Of a stretch of DNA of 21,481 nt, positions 7,075-13,660 are shown one piece after another (within the stretch, counting starts at the first letter, position 1; each line of letters begins with the position of its first letter). This stretch comes from Flavobacteriales bacterium UBA7878 (GTDB lineage: Bacteria; Bacteroidota; Bacteroidia; Flavobacteriales; Schleiferiaceae). Where the stretch lies: contig DLRW01000042.1 in assembly GCA_002501205.1 (NCBI GenBank), positions 1,633 through 23,113 on the forward strand, in the 5' to 3' direction. Below the pieces are notes generated by a model. It saw only the letters and a program-made list of their open reading frames with translations. It searched no databases and was not told the DNA's origin. The translations under genes were made by a program, and so were the position numbers.

Positions 7075-8487
7075 TTAGAACTTATTGCGTTGCATGAAAT
7101 ATACACCGGCATCACCGGTAGCCATGGCAATATTACGAGATTGATATACCGTTAATTCCTTAACCAGGAAGGTACTTGGGAAAGCACCACCAGTTGGAGG
7201 AACAAACTGACCAATAACATCGTAAGTATTAATTAAGGCACCACCATTAAATCCGGCCATAGCCAATACACTTACACCATCGTCGCCATCAGCATAGTAA
7301 AGTACATTCAGACCTTCGTCAAACTCAGTAGACAAACACGGACCTAAATCTTTTAAGTGATTCATACCTCCTACTCCATTTCCTGCACTGTAAATACCAT
7401 AGTATCCAAAGGATGCAATCAGTGAGTCGGTAGGATTGCTACTACCCCAACCGGAACGCTGTGCCCAGGTAAGATCTCCTCTTTCGTAGTTGATACCACC
7501 TAAGGCTCCGGTATTGTAATCACTCACGAAGTTCAAATCTGAAGCCCAGGTAGTGATTCCACTAGGACCGGTATTGTCGGTATGTAAGTAATGAATACGG
7601 AATTTAGATGTTCCCTGACGATCTAAAGCGTAGATGTAAGAATGAGATGAACTTGACCAGGTTCTATCGATTTCCAATGCAATACCATCATTAATGGTAG
7701 AGTTGAATTTCTTAACCTGAGCCAGATTGCGGTCCATTTCGTAGATACCACCACCTGAACCACCATTACCATTTCCGGTAATCACGTAGTAGTTAGAAGC
7801 ACCAGCAACAATATCATTAGCTGATACGCCGGGTAAAGGCAATTCGGTTACTCCTGGCTCCCAGAACTCGTCATTCAAATAATCATAATCAACTCGAGTT
7901 ACTACGGCACCATTATGCCCCGCTAATAAATAGCCGGAAGACTGCACATTACGTTGACCTACGGCAAATACTTCGTAATGACCAGAGCTGGTATTTTGAT
8001 ACACATAAAGCTCGTGATAGTCGGCATCGGTAAAGTCAACACGATCCATAAAGGTATACTGACCAATTCCAGTTTGCTTATAGGCAGTGATAGAACCTCC
8101 TAATGGAGAGCTTGCACCGGCGGCCAAAGGACCATCAGTCATATGCCAGGTAACGAAAACCATATCATTCACTGAGAAAATAGCTGAAGCAGCTAAATTC
8201 AACGGAACCTCTGGAGTTACAGTACCATTGTCACCATCATGATCCCAAGTACCAAAGTTTACAGGCTCTGCATAGGCACGATAGGTATAATTTAATTGAA
8301 CGGCAGCCTTTGAAGAAATATTGAAAGACTGACTCATAGGGATCAATTGACCATCAAGATCCGACTGACTAAAGTGTACGGTATTAGTACTCTTTTGGTT
8401 CGGACCATTGGTTAAATCGTCTCCTATTTCCCGATTACAGCTCGCTAAAAGGGCTGCAGCGGCAAGAAATAGTGTAACTTTTTTCAT
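7075..8487 (-). CDS. Predicted lipoprotein, paralog D of the four-gene tandem family
   Basis: 470 residues from the ATG at 8487; a GTG directly before it (8490) would add one residue and is less likely. The signal MKKVTLFLAAAALLASC (Cys17) is followed by NREIGDDL. Family landmarks: LNYTYRAYAEPVNF, a loop rich in Asp/Gly (DHDGDNG), DMVFVTWHMTD, LGGSITAYKQTGIGQYTFM, DRVDFTDADYHEL, YEVFAVGQRNVQSSGYLLAGH, TRVDYDYLNDEFWEP, TELPLPGVSANDIVAGAS, YYVITGNGNGG, YERGDLTWAQ, DSLIASFGYYGIYSAG, LGPCLSTEFD, YYADGDDGVSVLAM, YDVIGQFVPPT, and the end motif GDAGVYFMQRNKF. D is the first gene of the array in transcription direction and lies back to back with the ECF sigma operon, sharing a 217-base AT-rich intergenic region. 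Predicted beta-propeller-like surface lipoprotein; function unknown. Confidence 0.8.
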   Translation of the reverse strand: MKKVTLFLAAAALLASCNREIGDDLTNGPNQKSTNTVHFSQSDLDGQLIPMSQSFNISSKAAVQLNYTYRAYAEPVNFGTWDHDGDNGTVTPEVPLNLAASAIFSVNDMVFVTWHMTDGPLAAGASSPLGGSITAYKQTGIGQYTFMDRVDFTDADYHELYVYQNTSSGHYEVFAVGQRNVQSSGYLLAGHNGAVVTRVDYDYLNDEFWEPGVTELPLPGVSANDIVAGASNYYVITGNGNGGSGGGIYEMDRNLAQVKKFNSTINDGIALEIDRTWSSSSHSYIYALDRQGTSKFRIHYLHTDNTGPSGITTWASDLNFVSDYNTGALGGINYERGDLTWAQRSGWGSSNPTDSLIASFGYYGIYSAGNGVGGMNHLKDLGPCLSTEFDEGLNVLYYADGDDGVSVLAMAGFNGGALINTYDVIGQFVPPTGGAFPSTFLVKELTVYQSRNIAMATGDAGVYFMQRNKF

Positions 8488-8500
8488 CACTTACGAATTT

Positions 8501-8528
8501 GGGTAATAGAAATTTAGGCTCAAATATA
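8501..8528 (-). promoter_or_regulatory. Putative -7 element and CTATTACCC leader element of paralog D
   Basis: TATATTTG (minus strand, 8528-8521) is an exact TAnnTTTG match. CTATTACCC (8509-8501) lies 11 bases downstream, followed by 13 bases and the ATG at 8487. No clear -33 TTG is seen. Confidence 0.5.
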
Positions 8529-8660
8529 GCATTATTTTCATATCACTTAAAATCATTAAATATTTTTTCAACACTAATTTTCAGTTATTTAAATCTAAAT
8601 TTTTCAGGATGAATTGTAAAAAAAAGCGCTCTATTTCATTTTATTGATTTTTCTTGATTT

Positions 8661-8692
8661 AAACCTTTAGGTTTTTGCAAACTCTAATTTTC
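8661..8692 (+). promoter_or_regulatory. Possible promoter/operator of the ECF sigma operon
   Basis: A small inverted repeat AAACC-TTTA-GGTTT (8661-8674) lies ahead of TAATTTTC (8685-8692), which has one mismatch to the TAnnTTTG element. The start codon is 12 bases further on. The match is weak and the element is proposed only from position. Confidence 0.3.
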
Positions 8693-8704
8693 GAACTTTG
8701 AATT

Positions 8705-9235
8705 ATGCAGGAGCCAGGAACCTGGAAAGAGCAGTTAAAAAAAGAGCAGTATCAATCCTTATTTGCCGAATTAGTTGAGGCCTATACGGAGCGTTTGTAC
8801 TGGCATATACGGAGCATCTTATTGCGGCACGACTGGTCGGATGATGTTTTGCAGGAATGCTTTATTAAAGCCTGGAAAGCCCTTCCCTCCTTCCGTGCAG
8901 AATCTGCATTTTACACCTGGCTTTACCGAATCGCCACCAATGAAGCTCTGGCGCTATTAAAAAAGGAGCGGCGCTTTCAATTGCAGGAAGGCGCCTTAAA
9001 CTACCATCTTAGTGCCGACCCTTATTTTGATGGTGATGAAGCCCTAAAAAACCTTTTGGAAGCCGTAGCTGAACTACCGGATAAACAGCAAACTGTTTTC
9101 AAGCTAAAGTACTTTCAAAACCTAAGTTTCAATGAAATCAGTGAAATGTTGGGCACTTCAGTTGGAGCTTTAAAAGCCTCTTTCCATCACGCCAAAGAAA
9201 AAGTCAAAGTTCAATTAAACCTTAATGAGTTTTGA
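8705..9235 (+). CDS. ECF RNA polymerase sigma factor (sigma-70 family, RpoE-like)
   Basis: 176 residues. Region 2 (about 21-92) is clear: LFAELVEAYTERLYWHI, then DDVLQECFIKAWKALPSF and the -10-binding part FYTWLYRIATNEAL. Region 4 (about 118-170) has LPDKQQTVFKLKYFQNLSFNEISEMLGTS with a helix-turn-helix and VGALKASFHHAKEKV. Regions 1 and 3 are absent, as usual for ECF sigmas. It directs RNA polymerase to a small regulon in response to an envelope signal. It heads a three-gene cassette: a membrane protein starts 17 bases downstream and a periplasmic protein 2 bases after that. The upstream region carries TAATTTTC (8685-8692, near TAnnTTTG) and the short inverted repeat AAACC-TTTA-GGTTT (8661-8674). 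The regulon is unknown; the divergent lipoprotein array is a positional candidate only. Confidence 0.93.
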   Translation: MQEPGTWKEQLKKEQYQSLFAELVEAYTERLYWHIRSILLRHDWSDDVLQECFIKAWKALPSFRAESAFYTWLYRIATNEALALLKKERRFQLQEGALNYHLSADPYFDGDEALKNLLEAVAELPDKQQTVFKLKYFQNLSFNEISEMLGTSVGALKASFHHAKEKVKVQLNLNEF

Positions 9236-9252
9236 GCGTCAAATAATACGTC

Positions 9253-9633
9253 ATGAAAGATCAAGGATTTAAAATACCCAAAGGCTACTTCGAAGCCAAG
9301 AAGGACCAGCTAAAGGCCCTTGCTCAAGAAAGTGGCCCTGTTACCAAAGCAGCACCTAAAACCAGAATTCTCTGGCCCAGCTTAGCTGCAGCCGCGGCGG
9401 TTCTCATTGCAGCGCTATTCTTTTTACCGCTGAACAGCAAACAAAATTCAGATCTTAACTTTAGCGATTTACAAGAACAGGAAGTAATCGACTTCCTTAA
9501 TCAAGATCCTTATGGGGTTTATCCTGAAAGTTTTATTGAATTACCGAATAGCGAATCTTCAGAAGGATTTGAAAATCTGGACACCAAACTAATTGAATCC
9601 TACCTTAACGAACATAGCTCAGAATACCTTTAG
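9253..9633 (+). CDS. Small single-pass membrane protein, probable anti-sigma factor
   Basis: 126 residues. The cytoplasmic N-terminus contains FKIPKGYFEAKKDQL, resembling the 'F-x-x-P-x-x-Y-F' start common in small proteins encoded after ECF sigma genes in Flavobacteriales. One hydrophobic segment follows (about residues 41-60: LWPSLAAAAAVLIAALFFLPL). The acidic C-terminal part (DLQEQEVIDFLNQDP, SSEGFENLDTKLIESYLNE) would be periplasmic. No zinc-binding anti-sigma motif (HxxxCxxC) is present, so the call rests on topology and on the position directly after the sigma gene. If correct, it would hold the sigma factor at the inner membrane until a signal arrives. Confidence 0.6.
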   Translation: MKDQGFKIPKGYFEAKKDQLKALAQESGPVTKAAPKTRILWPSLAAAAAVLIAALFFLPLNSKQNSDLNFSDLQEQEVIDFLNQDPYGVYPESFIELPNSESSEGFENLDTKLIESYLNEHSSEYL

Positions 9634-9635
9634 TC

Positions 9636-10079
9636 ATGAAAAAATTACTATTTCTTAGCAGTCTTCTCCTCTTTGGATTCATTCTGAATGCTCAACCGGA
9701 GGATTTCAAAAAGGTGGAAGCCTTTAAAACTAAATTCATTACCGATGAATTGGACTTAAGTCCTGAAGAAGCCCAAAAGTTTTGGCCCGTTTACAATGAG
9801 TATAACAAGAAGCTTAATGAGCTTCATCAAAAACGAATGGAAGGAATGAGCCGCAGAGAAGTTCATGACAAATGGGACGAATTGGATGATGCCACTCTGG
9901 AGAAAATTGCCTTGGAAGAGCTTCAAAATCAAAAGAAAATCGCCGAGCTTAAATTAGAATACTACGATAAATTCAAGGCTGCCTTGGGCTCCCGGAAAGC
10001 AGCGACTTTTTATCGAATCGAAATTGAGTTTCACCGTCGCCTTATGGAGTCTTTAAGAAGGAGACGAGGACGACCTTGA
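9636..10079 (+). CDS. Periplasmic Spy/LTXXQ-like helical protein ('sensor of ECF-type sigma factor')
   Basis: 147 residues. A signal peptide (MKKLLFLSSLLLFGFILNAQ) is followed by an all-helical charged body: FKTKFITDELDLSPEEAQKFWPVYNEYNKKLNELHQKR, a coiled stretch IALEELQNQKKIAELKLEYYDKF, then AALGSRKAATFYRIEIEFHRRLMESLRRRRGRP. The pattern 'LxLSPEEAxxFWPxYxEY' and the basic C-terminus are typical of the small proteins annotated in flavobacteria as sensors of ECF sigma factors; they resemble CpxP/Spy/CnrX-type periplasmic proteins. The gene starts two bases after the preceding stop, so it is almost certainly co-transcribed with the sigma and membrane protein. It could relay periplasmic stress to the membrane anti-sigma; this is inferred from family and context. 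Confidence 0.75.
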   Translation: MKKLLFLSSLLLFGFILNAQPEDFKKVEAFKTKFITDELDLSPEEAQKFWPVYNEYNKKLNELHQKRMEGMSRREVHDKWDELDDATLEKIALEELQNQKKIAELKLEYYDKFKAALGSRKAATFYRIEIEFHRRLMESLRRRRGRP

Positions 10080-10119
10080 TTTTTTTCACATTTTTTACTT
10101 TCGATTTCACGACATTGCT

Positions 10120-10127
10120 TACATTTG
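10120..10127 (+). promoter_or_regulatory. -7 promoter element of tRNA-His
   Basis: TACATTTG matches the Bacteroidota TAnnTTTG element exactly and lies 26 bases before the mature tRNA 5' end. No clear TTG was found at the expected -33 distance. Confidence 0.55.
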
Positions 10128-10153
10128 CCGACCCTTAGCAAAGGGCTGTAAAC

Positions 10154-10228
10154 GGTGGCTATAGCTCAGTTGGTTAGAGCGCTGGATTGTGGTTCCAGAG
10201 GTCGTGGGTTCGAACCCCATTAGCCACC
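10154..10228 (+). tRNA. tRNA-His (anticodon GTG)
   Basis: The cloverleaf folds fully: acceptor GTGGCTA (10155-10161) with TAGCCAC (10221-10227); D-arm GCTC/GAGC; anticodon arm CTGGA-TTGTGGT-TCCAG with anticodon GTG; T-arm GTGGG-TTCGAAC-CCCAT. The extra G at 10154 opposite C at 10228 supplies the G-1:C73 pair that identifies histidine tRNAs. CCA is not encoded. Confidence 0.97.
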
Positions 10229-10238
10229 CCTAGAATAA

Positions 10239-10269
10239 AGGTCATCTGTAATTCAGGTGACCTTTTTTT
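10239..10269 (+). terminator. Rho-independent terminator after tRNA-His
   Basis: AGGTCATCTG (10239-10248) pairs with CAGGTGACCT (10254-10263), a 10-bp stem with one T-G wobble and a TAATT loop, followed by seven T residues. Confidence 0.9.
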
Positions 10270-10285
10270 ATTCCTTTGTAAATCA

Positions 10286-11451
10286 ATGCTTCGAATATCG
10301 ATCGGCCCATCTTACATATTGCCAGTTGGTACCCCAATCCCCAAGATCCTCGCTTAGGCAATTTCGTTGAAGAGCATCTGCACGCCATTAACTCACTTAT
10401 TCCGGTAGTTGTTCTTAGTGCTTTTGAACATGATACGAATGGAATCCTGGTAAAGGAGAAACCCTTCCTTCAAGTTCAGGTGCTCTACAAAAAGAAATGG
10501 CCGGTGCAAAGTCATTACAAGGCTTTGGAAAGAGGCTACCGCCATCTTCAATTAATGGGATTTCAATTTAAGCTGGCTCATCTGCACGTAAGTTGGCCCT
10601 CGGGAATTGCCTTTCAGGGCTTCTTAAAAACACTTCCCTATGTGATTACCGAGCATTATTCAGGTTACCAAAAAAGCCGTCGCCACGAGTGGAGTCGTTT
10701 AGCCCAGCATATGGCACGACGCATTATGATTAAGGCTCAGGTGGTTTGCCCGGTATCGAATCAACTGGCCAATTCACTTGAAGAATTTGGGATCAGCTCC
10801 CACTTGAAAATTGTGGGCAATGTGGTAAATACCAAAATCTTCAATTATCAGGAAATAAGGACTTCGGACTCTAAATTTCGTTTGCTTCACATCAGCTCCC
10901 TTCAACAGGAAACCAAGAACATAAAAGGAATTTTATGCGGCTTTAAGAAAGCCTTAGAAAGGGATACCGGCCTGCATTTAAGCATTGGCGGTGATGGTGA
11001 TATTGAATGGCTAAAAAAACAAATTGAGGCGCATCAAATCCCTGCGGCGAACATTGAAATTCTTTCGGCACTTTCTCGCGAGGAAGTTGCCCTGGAGATG
11101 AGTCGTAGTCATGCCTTTTTGCTTTTCAGCTTTATCGAAAATCAGCCCGTAGTATTATTAGAATCCCTATGTCTGGGCCGACCCGTAATTGCAAGCAAGG
11201 TTGGGGGTATTCCTGAGTTTATTGGCGCTGATCAGGGCATACTGGTTGAATCTCAAAATGAAGAAGCTCTAGCAGAAGCTATACTTCAACTAAAAGAAGA
11301 TTTTTCGAATTTCGATTTGCAAGAGATCTCCAACACCGCTCAGGCCCAATACTCTTATTCGGCAATAGCAGAGGAGTTCCTACAATTATACCTTAGCGTA
11401 CGCCCTTCAATTGCATCAGGTCATCCAGACCCAAATCTTGCGCCGCAATAA
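10286..11451 (+). CDS. Family-4 glycosyltransferase, probable frameshift near the N-terminus
   Basis: The long frame encodes a GT-B-fold glycosyltransferase. Its conserved N-terminus (LHIASWYPNPQDPRLGNFVEE, from 10312) lies upstream of the first in-frame GTG at 10480, so a start there would lose about 56 conserved residues. That frame is open only back to the TAA at 10279-10281 and holds no ATG, GTG or TTG start before the motif. The nearby ATG at 10286 is one base out of frame; one extra base near 10303-10309, for instance in the short C-run, would give MLRISIGPILHIASWYPNP, a normal family start. C-terminal sugar-nucleotide domain: LLHISSLQQETKNIKGILCGF, LSIGGDGD, and the E-x7-E motif ENQPVVLLESLCLGRPVIAS followed by GGIPEFI. 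It probably transfers a sugar to a cell-surface glycan; substrate unknown. Alternatives are a sequencing error or initiation at ATC/ATT. The 3' end overlaps bshB1 convergently. Confidence 0.75.
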
Positions 11452-12118
11452 AGCCTTCTCCATATTCTACACCAATTAGGCGACCTAAATCTTGAGCGCG
11501 ATAGGTAACTGAATCCATGAAGTTTTTAGAGCTAATCACCGTTTTAGGCTCAGCACTGCTCGGATCGAAAAATTGAGATTTATAGGCCTTTATAGACTCT
11601 ACTTTGGTATGGATATGCTCTCCAATATCAATAATGAAATCGGGCTCGATATTTTGAAACTGGATATAGTATAGGAGCATTTGGGGCCGCCAGGGCTCCT
11701 GAGCTTCTCCTTCCCATTCGGTTTCAATCTTACGCAGACCAGATAGGAAACTGGCTTCTTTTAATAAGAAAGATCCACGACCATGATCAGGATGGCGATC
11801 CCTTGGCGCATTGGCGATAACAATCTCCGGACGAAAACGTCGGATTTGCTGAATCACCGCCAAACGATGTTCTTCATCATTGGTGAAAAAACCATCGCGG
11901 AAAGCGAGGTTCTCCCGCACTTTAAGCCCCATGATACGACCTGCCTCTGCGGCTTCTTCCAGACGAATCTCAGGGGTACCACGCGTACCTAGTTCGCCTT
12001 GCGTTAAATCCACAACTCCGCAAGAATAGCCAAGTTCGGTTTGTTTCGCGAGGGTTCCGGAACAACTCAGTTCAACATCATCGGGGTGGGCACCAAAGGC
12101 CAAAATATCCAGTTTCAT
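11393..12118 (-). CDS. bshB1: Bacillithiol biosynthesis deacetylase BshB1 (PIG-L/LmbE family)
   Basis: 241 residues, a typical length. The zinc-binding N-terminal motif is AHPDDVE (His11, Asp14 as ligands, Asp13 as likely base) and the third ligand is His112 in RHPDHGRG. The stretch TQGELGTRGTPEIRLEEAAEA, then MGLKVRENLAFRDGFF, is characteristic of BshB1. The enzyme removes the acetyl group from GlcNAc-malate to give GlcN-malate, the second step of bacillithiol synthesis in the cytoplasm. Neither bshA nor bshC is in this window; the neighbouring glycosyltransferase does not look like BshA. The gene sits 71 bases after the lipoprotein gene on the same strand with a terminator between, so it may depend on read-through or on an unrecognised promoter. 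Confidence 0.9.
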   Translation of the reverse strand: MKLDILAFGAHPDDVELSCSGTLAKQTELGYSCGVVDLTQGELGTRGTPEIRLEEAAEAGRIMGLKVRENLAFRDGFFTNDEEHRLAVIQQIRRFRPEIVIANAPRDRHPDHGRGSFLLKEASFLSGLRKIETEWEGEAQEPWRPQMLLYYIQFQNIEPDFIIDIGEHIHTKVESIKAYKSQFFDPSSAEPKTVISSKNFMDSVTYRAQDLGRLIGVEYGEGFIAAQDLGLDDLMQLKGVR

Positions 12119-12130
12119 AGCGATGAAAAT

Positions 12131-12171
12131 AAAAAATAGCTTGCTCCGAAAGGTTTCCGAAACAAGCTATT
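12131..12171 (-). terminator. Rho-independent terminator of the 12190-13056 lipoprotein gene
   Basis: AATAGCTTG (12135-12143) pairs with CAAGCTATT (12163-12171) around a 19-nt loop. On the minus strand the stem is followed by a T-rich run (A-run 12131-12136 and beyond). Confidence 0.8.
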
Positions 12172-12189
12172 CTTAAGTATTAGATGTGA

Positions 12190-13056
12190 TTACTTTTTGA
12201 AATCGAAAGTAATTTTACCAGTGTTTCCGCAGTTGCAAGTGTTGTCGCTAGGATCAACATTTACAATCTTAATAACTGCATAAGTGCTACCACCACGCAA
12301 TTTAGCGATGTAGATATCACCATCAGCAGGATTGCTTACTGTAGCAGAAGCAGTACCAGCAGCGAAAGAAGAAGTAGCAGCTTCTACCGTAGCATTAGCA
12401 TAGTCGTAAGAATTGTCTTTCACGAACATAGTAGAGTTAGCAGCCATCCAGCTTCCGGTAAAAGCATCACCAGCAGCATCAGTGTTTTCCATATCCTTGC
12501 TGGCATCAGGCTGGCTGGCACCAACTACAGTACCGTTAACAAGGTCATAAGCTCCTTCTAAAGAACCAGCAATGTGGAAGAATGCACCATTCACCTCATT
12601 GGTCATTGGAGTAGCATTAGCCTCAACAGTAACAGTGAAAGTTACATTGTCGGTGTTTCCGTCTTTGTCGGTTACAGTGAAAGAGTAAGAAGTAACACCT
12701 AAATTAATTCCAGCATTAGGGAAAATCAAGGTATCGATATACGTCTCATCATCCGCATTAGCAATATCGTAAGGGAAGTTACGACCACCTAAACTGGTTG
12801 GAAGAGGATTAGGGGTATTGGTTCCGGTTACGCTAACAGAGAAAAGATCCATGTCGGTATCACCTTTACGAGCATCCCATACAAATACCAAGCTGCTGCC
12901 TTGGCTAATGGTTACTGCTCCGCCGGTAGATCCGGAAGTACTTTCGGTAACGATAAGAGAAGCACCCAGGCTGCTGTCGTTGTCATCTTCACAAGCGGTA
13001 AAGCTTAAAGCCAGGATACCGGCTGCGGCAAAGCGCAGAAAATTGCGGATTTTCAT
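12190..13056 (-). CDS. Predicted surface lipoprotein with Ig/PKD-like region, function unknown
   Basis: 288 residues. The lipoprotein signal ends in LSFTAC (Cys22) and is followed by EDDNDSS, an acidic start like the surface-export signals of Bacteroidota lipoproteins. Residues of about 30-150 look like an Ig/PKD- or cadherin-like beta-sandwich (VTISQGSSLVFVWDARKGD, then SYSFTVTDKDGNTDNVTFTV). The C-terminal half (from about NGAFFHIAGSLEGAYDL) is a second beta-rich region with an Ala/Ser/Thr-rich stretch and a closing NTCNCGNTGKITFDFKK with two close cysteines. It is not related to the four-gene array by any motif I can see. It probably lies on the outer membrane surface. A -7 element precedes it and a terminator follows, so it is monocistronic. 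I do not recognise a specific family. Confidence 0.75.
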   Translation of the reverse strand: MKIRNFLRFAAAGILALSFTACEDDNDSSLGASLIVTESTSGSTGGAVTISQGSSLVFVWDARKGDTDMDLFSVSVTGTNTPNPLPTSLGGRNFPYDIANADDETYIDTLIFPNAGINLGVTSYSFTVTDKDGNTDNVTFTVTVEANATPMTNEVNGAFFHIAGSLEGAYDLVNGTVVGASQPDASKDMENTDAAGDAFTGSWMAANSTMFVKDNSYDYANATVEAATSSFAAGTASATVSNPADGDIYIAKLRGGSTYAVIKIVNVDPSDNTCNCGNTGKITFDFKK

Positions 13057-13093
13057 AGTAATCTGATTTGAATTAAAATTCGTTTTCGGCGAA

Positions 13094-13101
13094 CAAAATT
13101 A
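13094..13101 (-). promoter_or_regulatory. -7 promoter element of the 12190-13056 lipoprotein gene
   Basis: TAATTTTG on the minus strand matches TAnnTTTG exactly, 37 bases before the start codon. It is back to back with the ndk promoter; the two would share upstream DNA at about 13102-13139. Confidence 0.5.
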
Positions 13102-13139
13102 GACATTTAATGATTCTGTGAATGATTTTAGAAAAAGAC

Positions 13140-13170
13140 TTGTTCACCCAAGACAATTAAAATAATTTTG
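13140..13170 (+). promoter_or_regulatory. Putative ndk promoter
   Basis: TTG (13140-13142), a 20-nt spacer and TAATTTTG (13163-13170) match the Bacteroidota TTG-N19/20-TAnnTTTG pattern. The ATG is 23 bases downstream. Confidence 0.65.
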
Positions 13171-13193
13171 CCGCCCATAATAATATACTCCAA

Positions 13194-13613
13194 ATGGCTG
13201 GTAACAGAACTTTCACCATGATTAAGCCCGATGCCGTTGAAAACGGTCATATCGGTGCAATTTTAGCCAAGATCAACGAAGCTGGTTTTCGTATTGTAGC
13301 AATGGAAATGACTGCTCTTTCTCGCAAAGATGCAGAAGCATTTTATGCGGTTCACGCTGAGCGTCCTTTCTTCGGCGAATTAGTAGAATATATGACCTCT
13401 GGTCCTATTGTAGCTGCTATCCTCGAAAAAGACAATGCTGTTGCTGACTTCCGTACCTTGATTGGTGCTACTAACCCAGCCGAAGCTGCTGAAGGTACCA
13501 TCCGTAAATTATACGCTACTTCTATCGCTGCTAACGCAGTTCACGGTAGTGATTCTGATGAAAATGCTGCGATCGAAGGAAACTTCTTCTTCGCTCAGCG
13601 CAGTCGTCACTAG
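13194..13613 (+). CDS. ndk: Nucleoside diphosphate kinase
   Basis: 139 residues, the normal bacterial length. The fold is present throughout: RTFTMIKPDAVENGHIGAIL (nucleotide-binding Lys11), the ERPFFGELVEYMTSGP helix pair, RTLIGATNPAEA, GTIRKLYA, and the active-site loop NAVHGSDS with the phospho-acceptor His117. The enzyme passes the gamma phosphate from ATP to NDPs through this histidine and balances NTP/dNTP pools in the cytoplasm. It has its own promoter and terminator. The terminator's T-run reaches the stop codon of the convergent DUF721 gene. Confidence 0.97.
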   Translation: MAGNRTFTMIKPDAVENGHIGAILAKINEAGFRIVAMEMTALSRKDAEAFYAVHAERPFFGELVEYMTSGPIVAAILEKDNAVADFRTLIGATNPAEAAEGTIRKLYATSIAANAVHGSDSDENAAIEGNFFFAQRSRH

Positions 13614-13629
13614 AATATTTCAAAGCAAG

Positions 13630-13660
13630 AATCCCGGCCTTAGTGTCGGGATTTTTTTTT
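13630..13660 (+). terminator. Rho-independent terminator of ndk
   Basis: AATCCCG (13630-13636) pairs with CGGGATT (13647-13653) around a 10-nt loop, followed by a continuous T-run to 13660. The run overlaps the last codon region of the convergent minus-strand gene. Confidence 0.85.

Noticed and set aside
8775..8960. 61-codon ORF overlapping the ECF sigma gene
   Set aside because: It is an out-of-frame shadow of the sigma region 2 coding sequence.
10286..11451. Glycosyltransferase as BshA, the partner of BshB1
   Set aside because: Its N-terminus (HIASWYPNPQDPRLGNF) belongs to the general GT4 group and lacks the GGSG-type start of BshA; the genes are convergent, not an operon.
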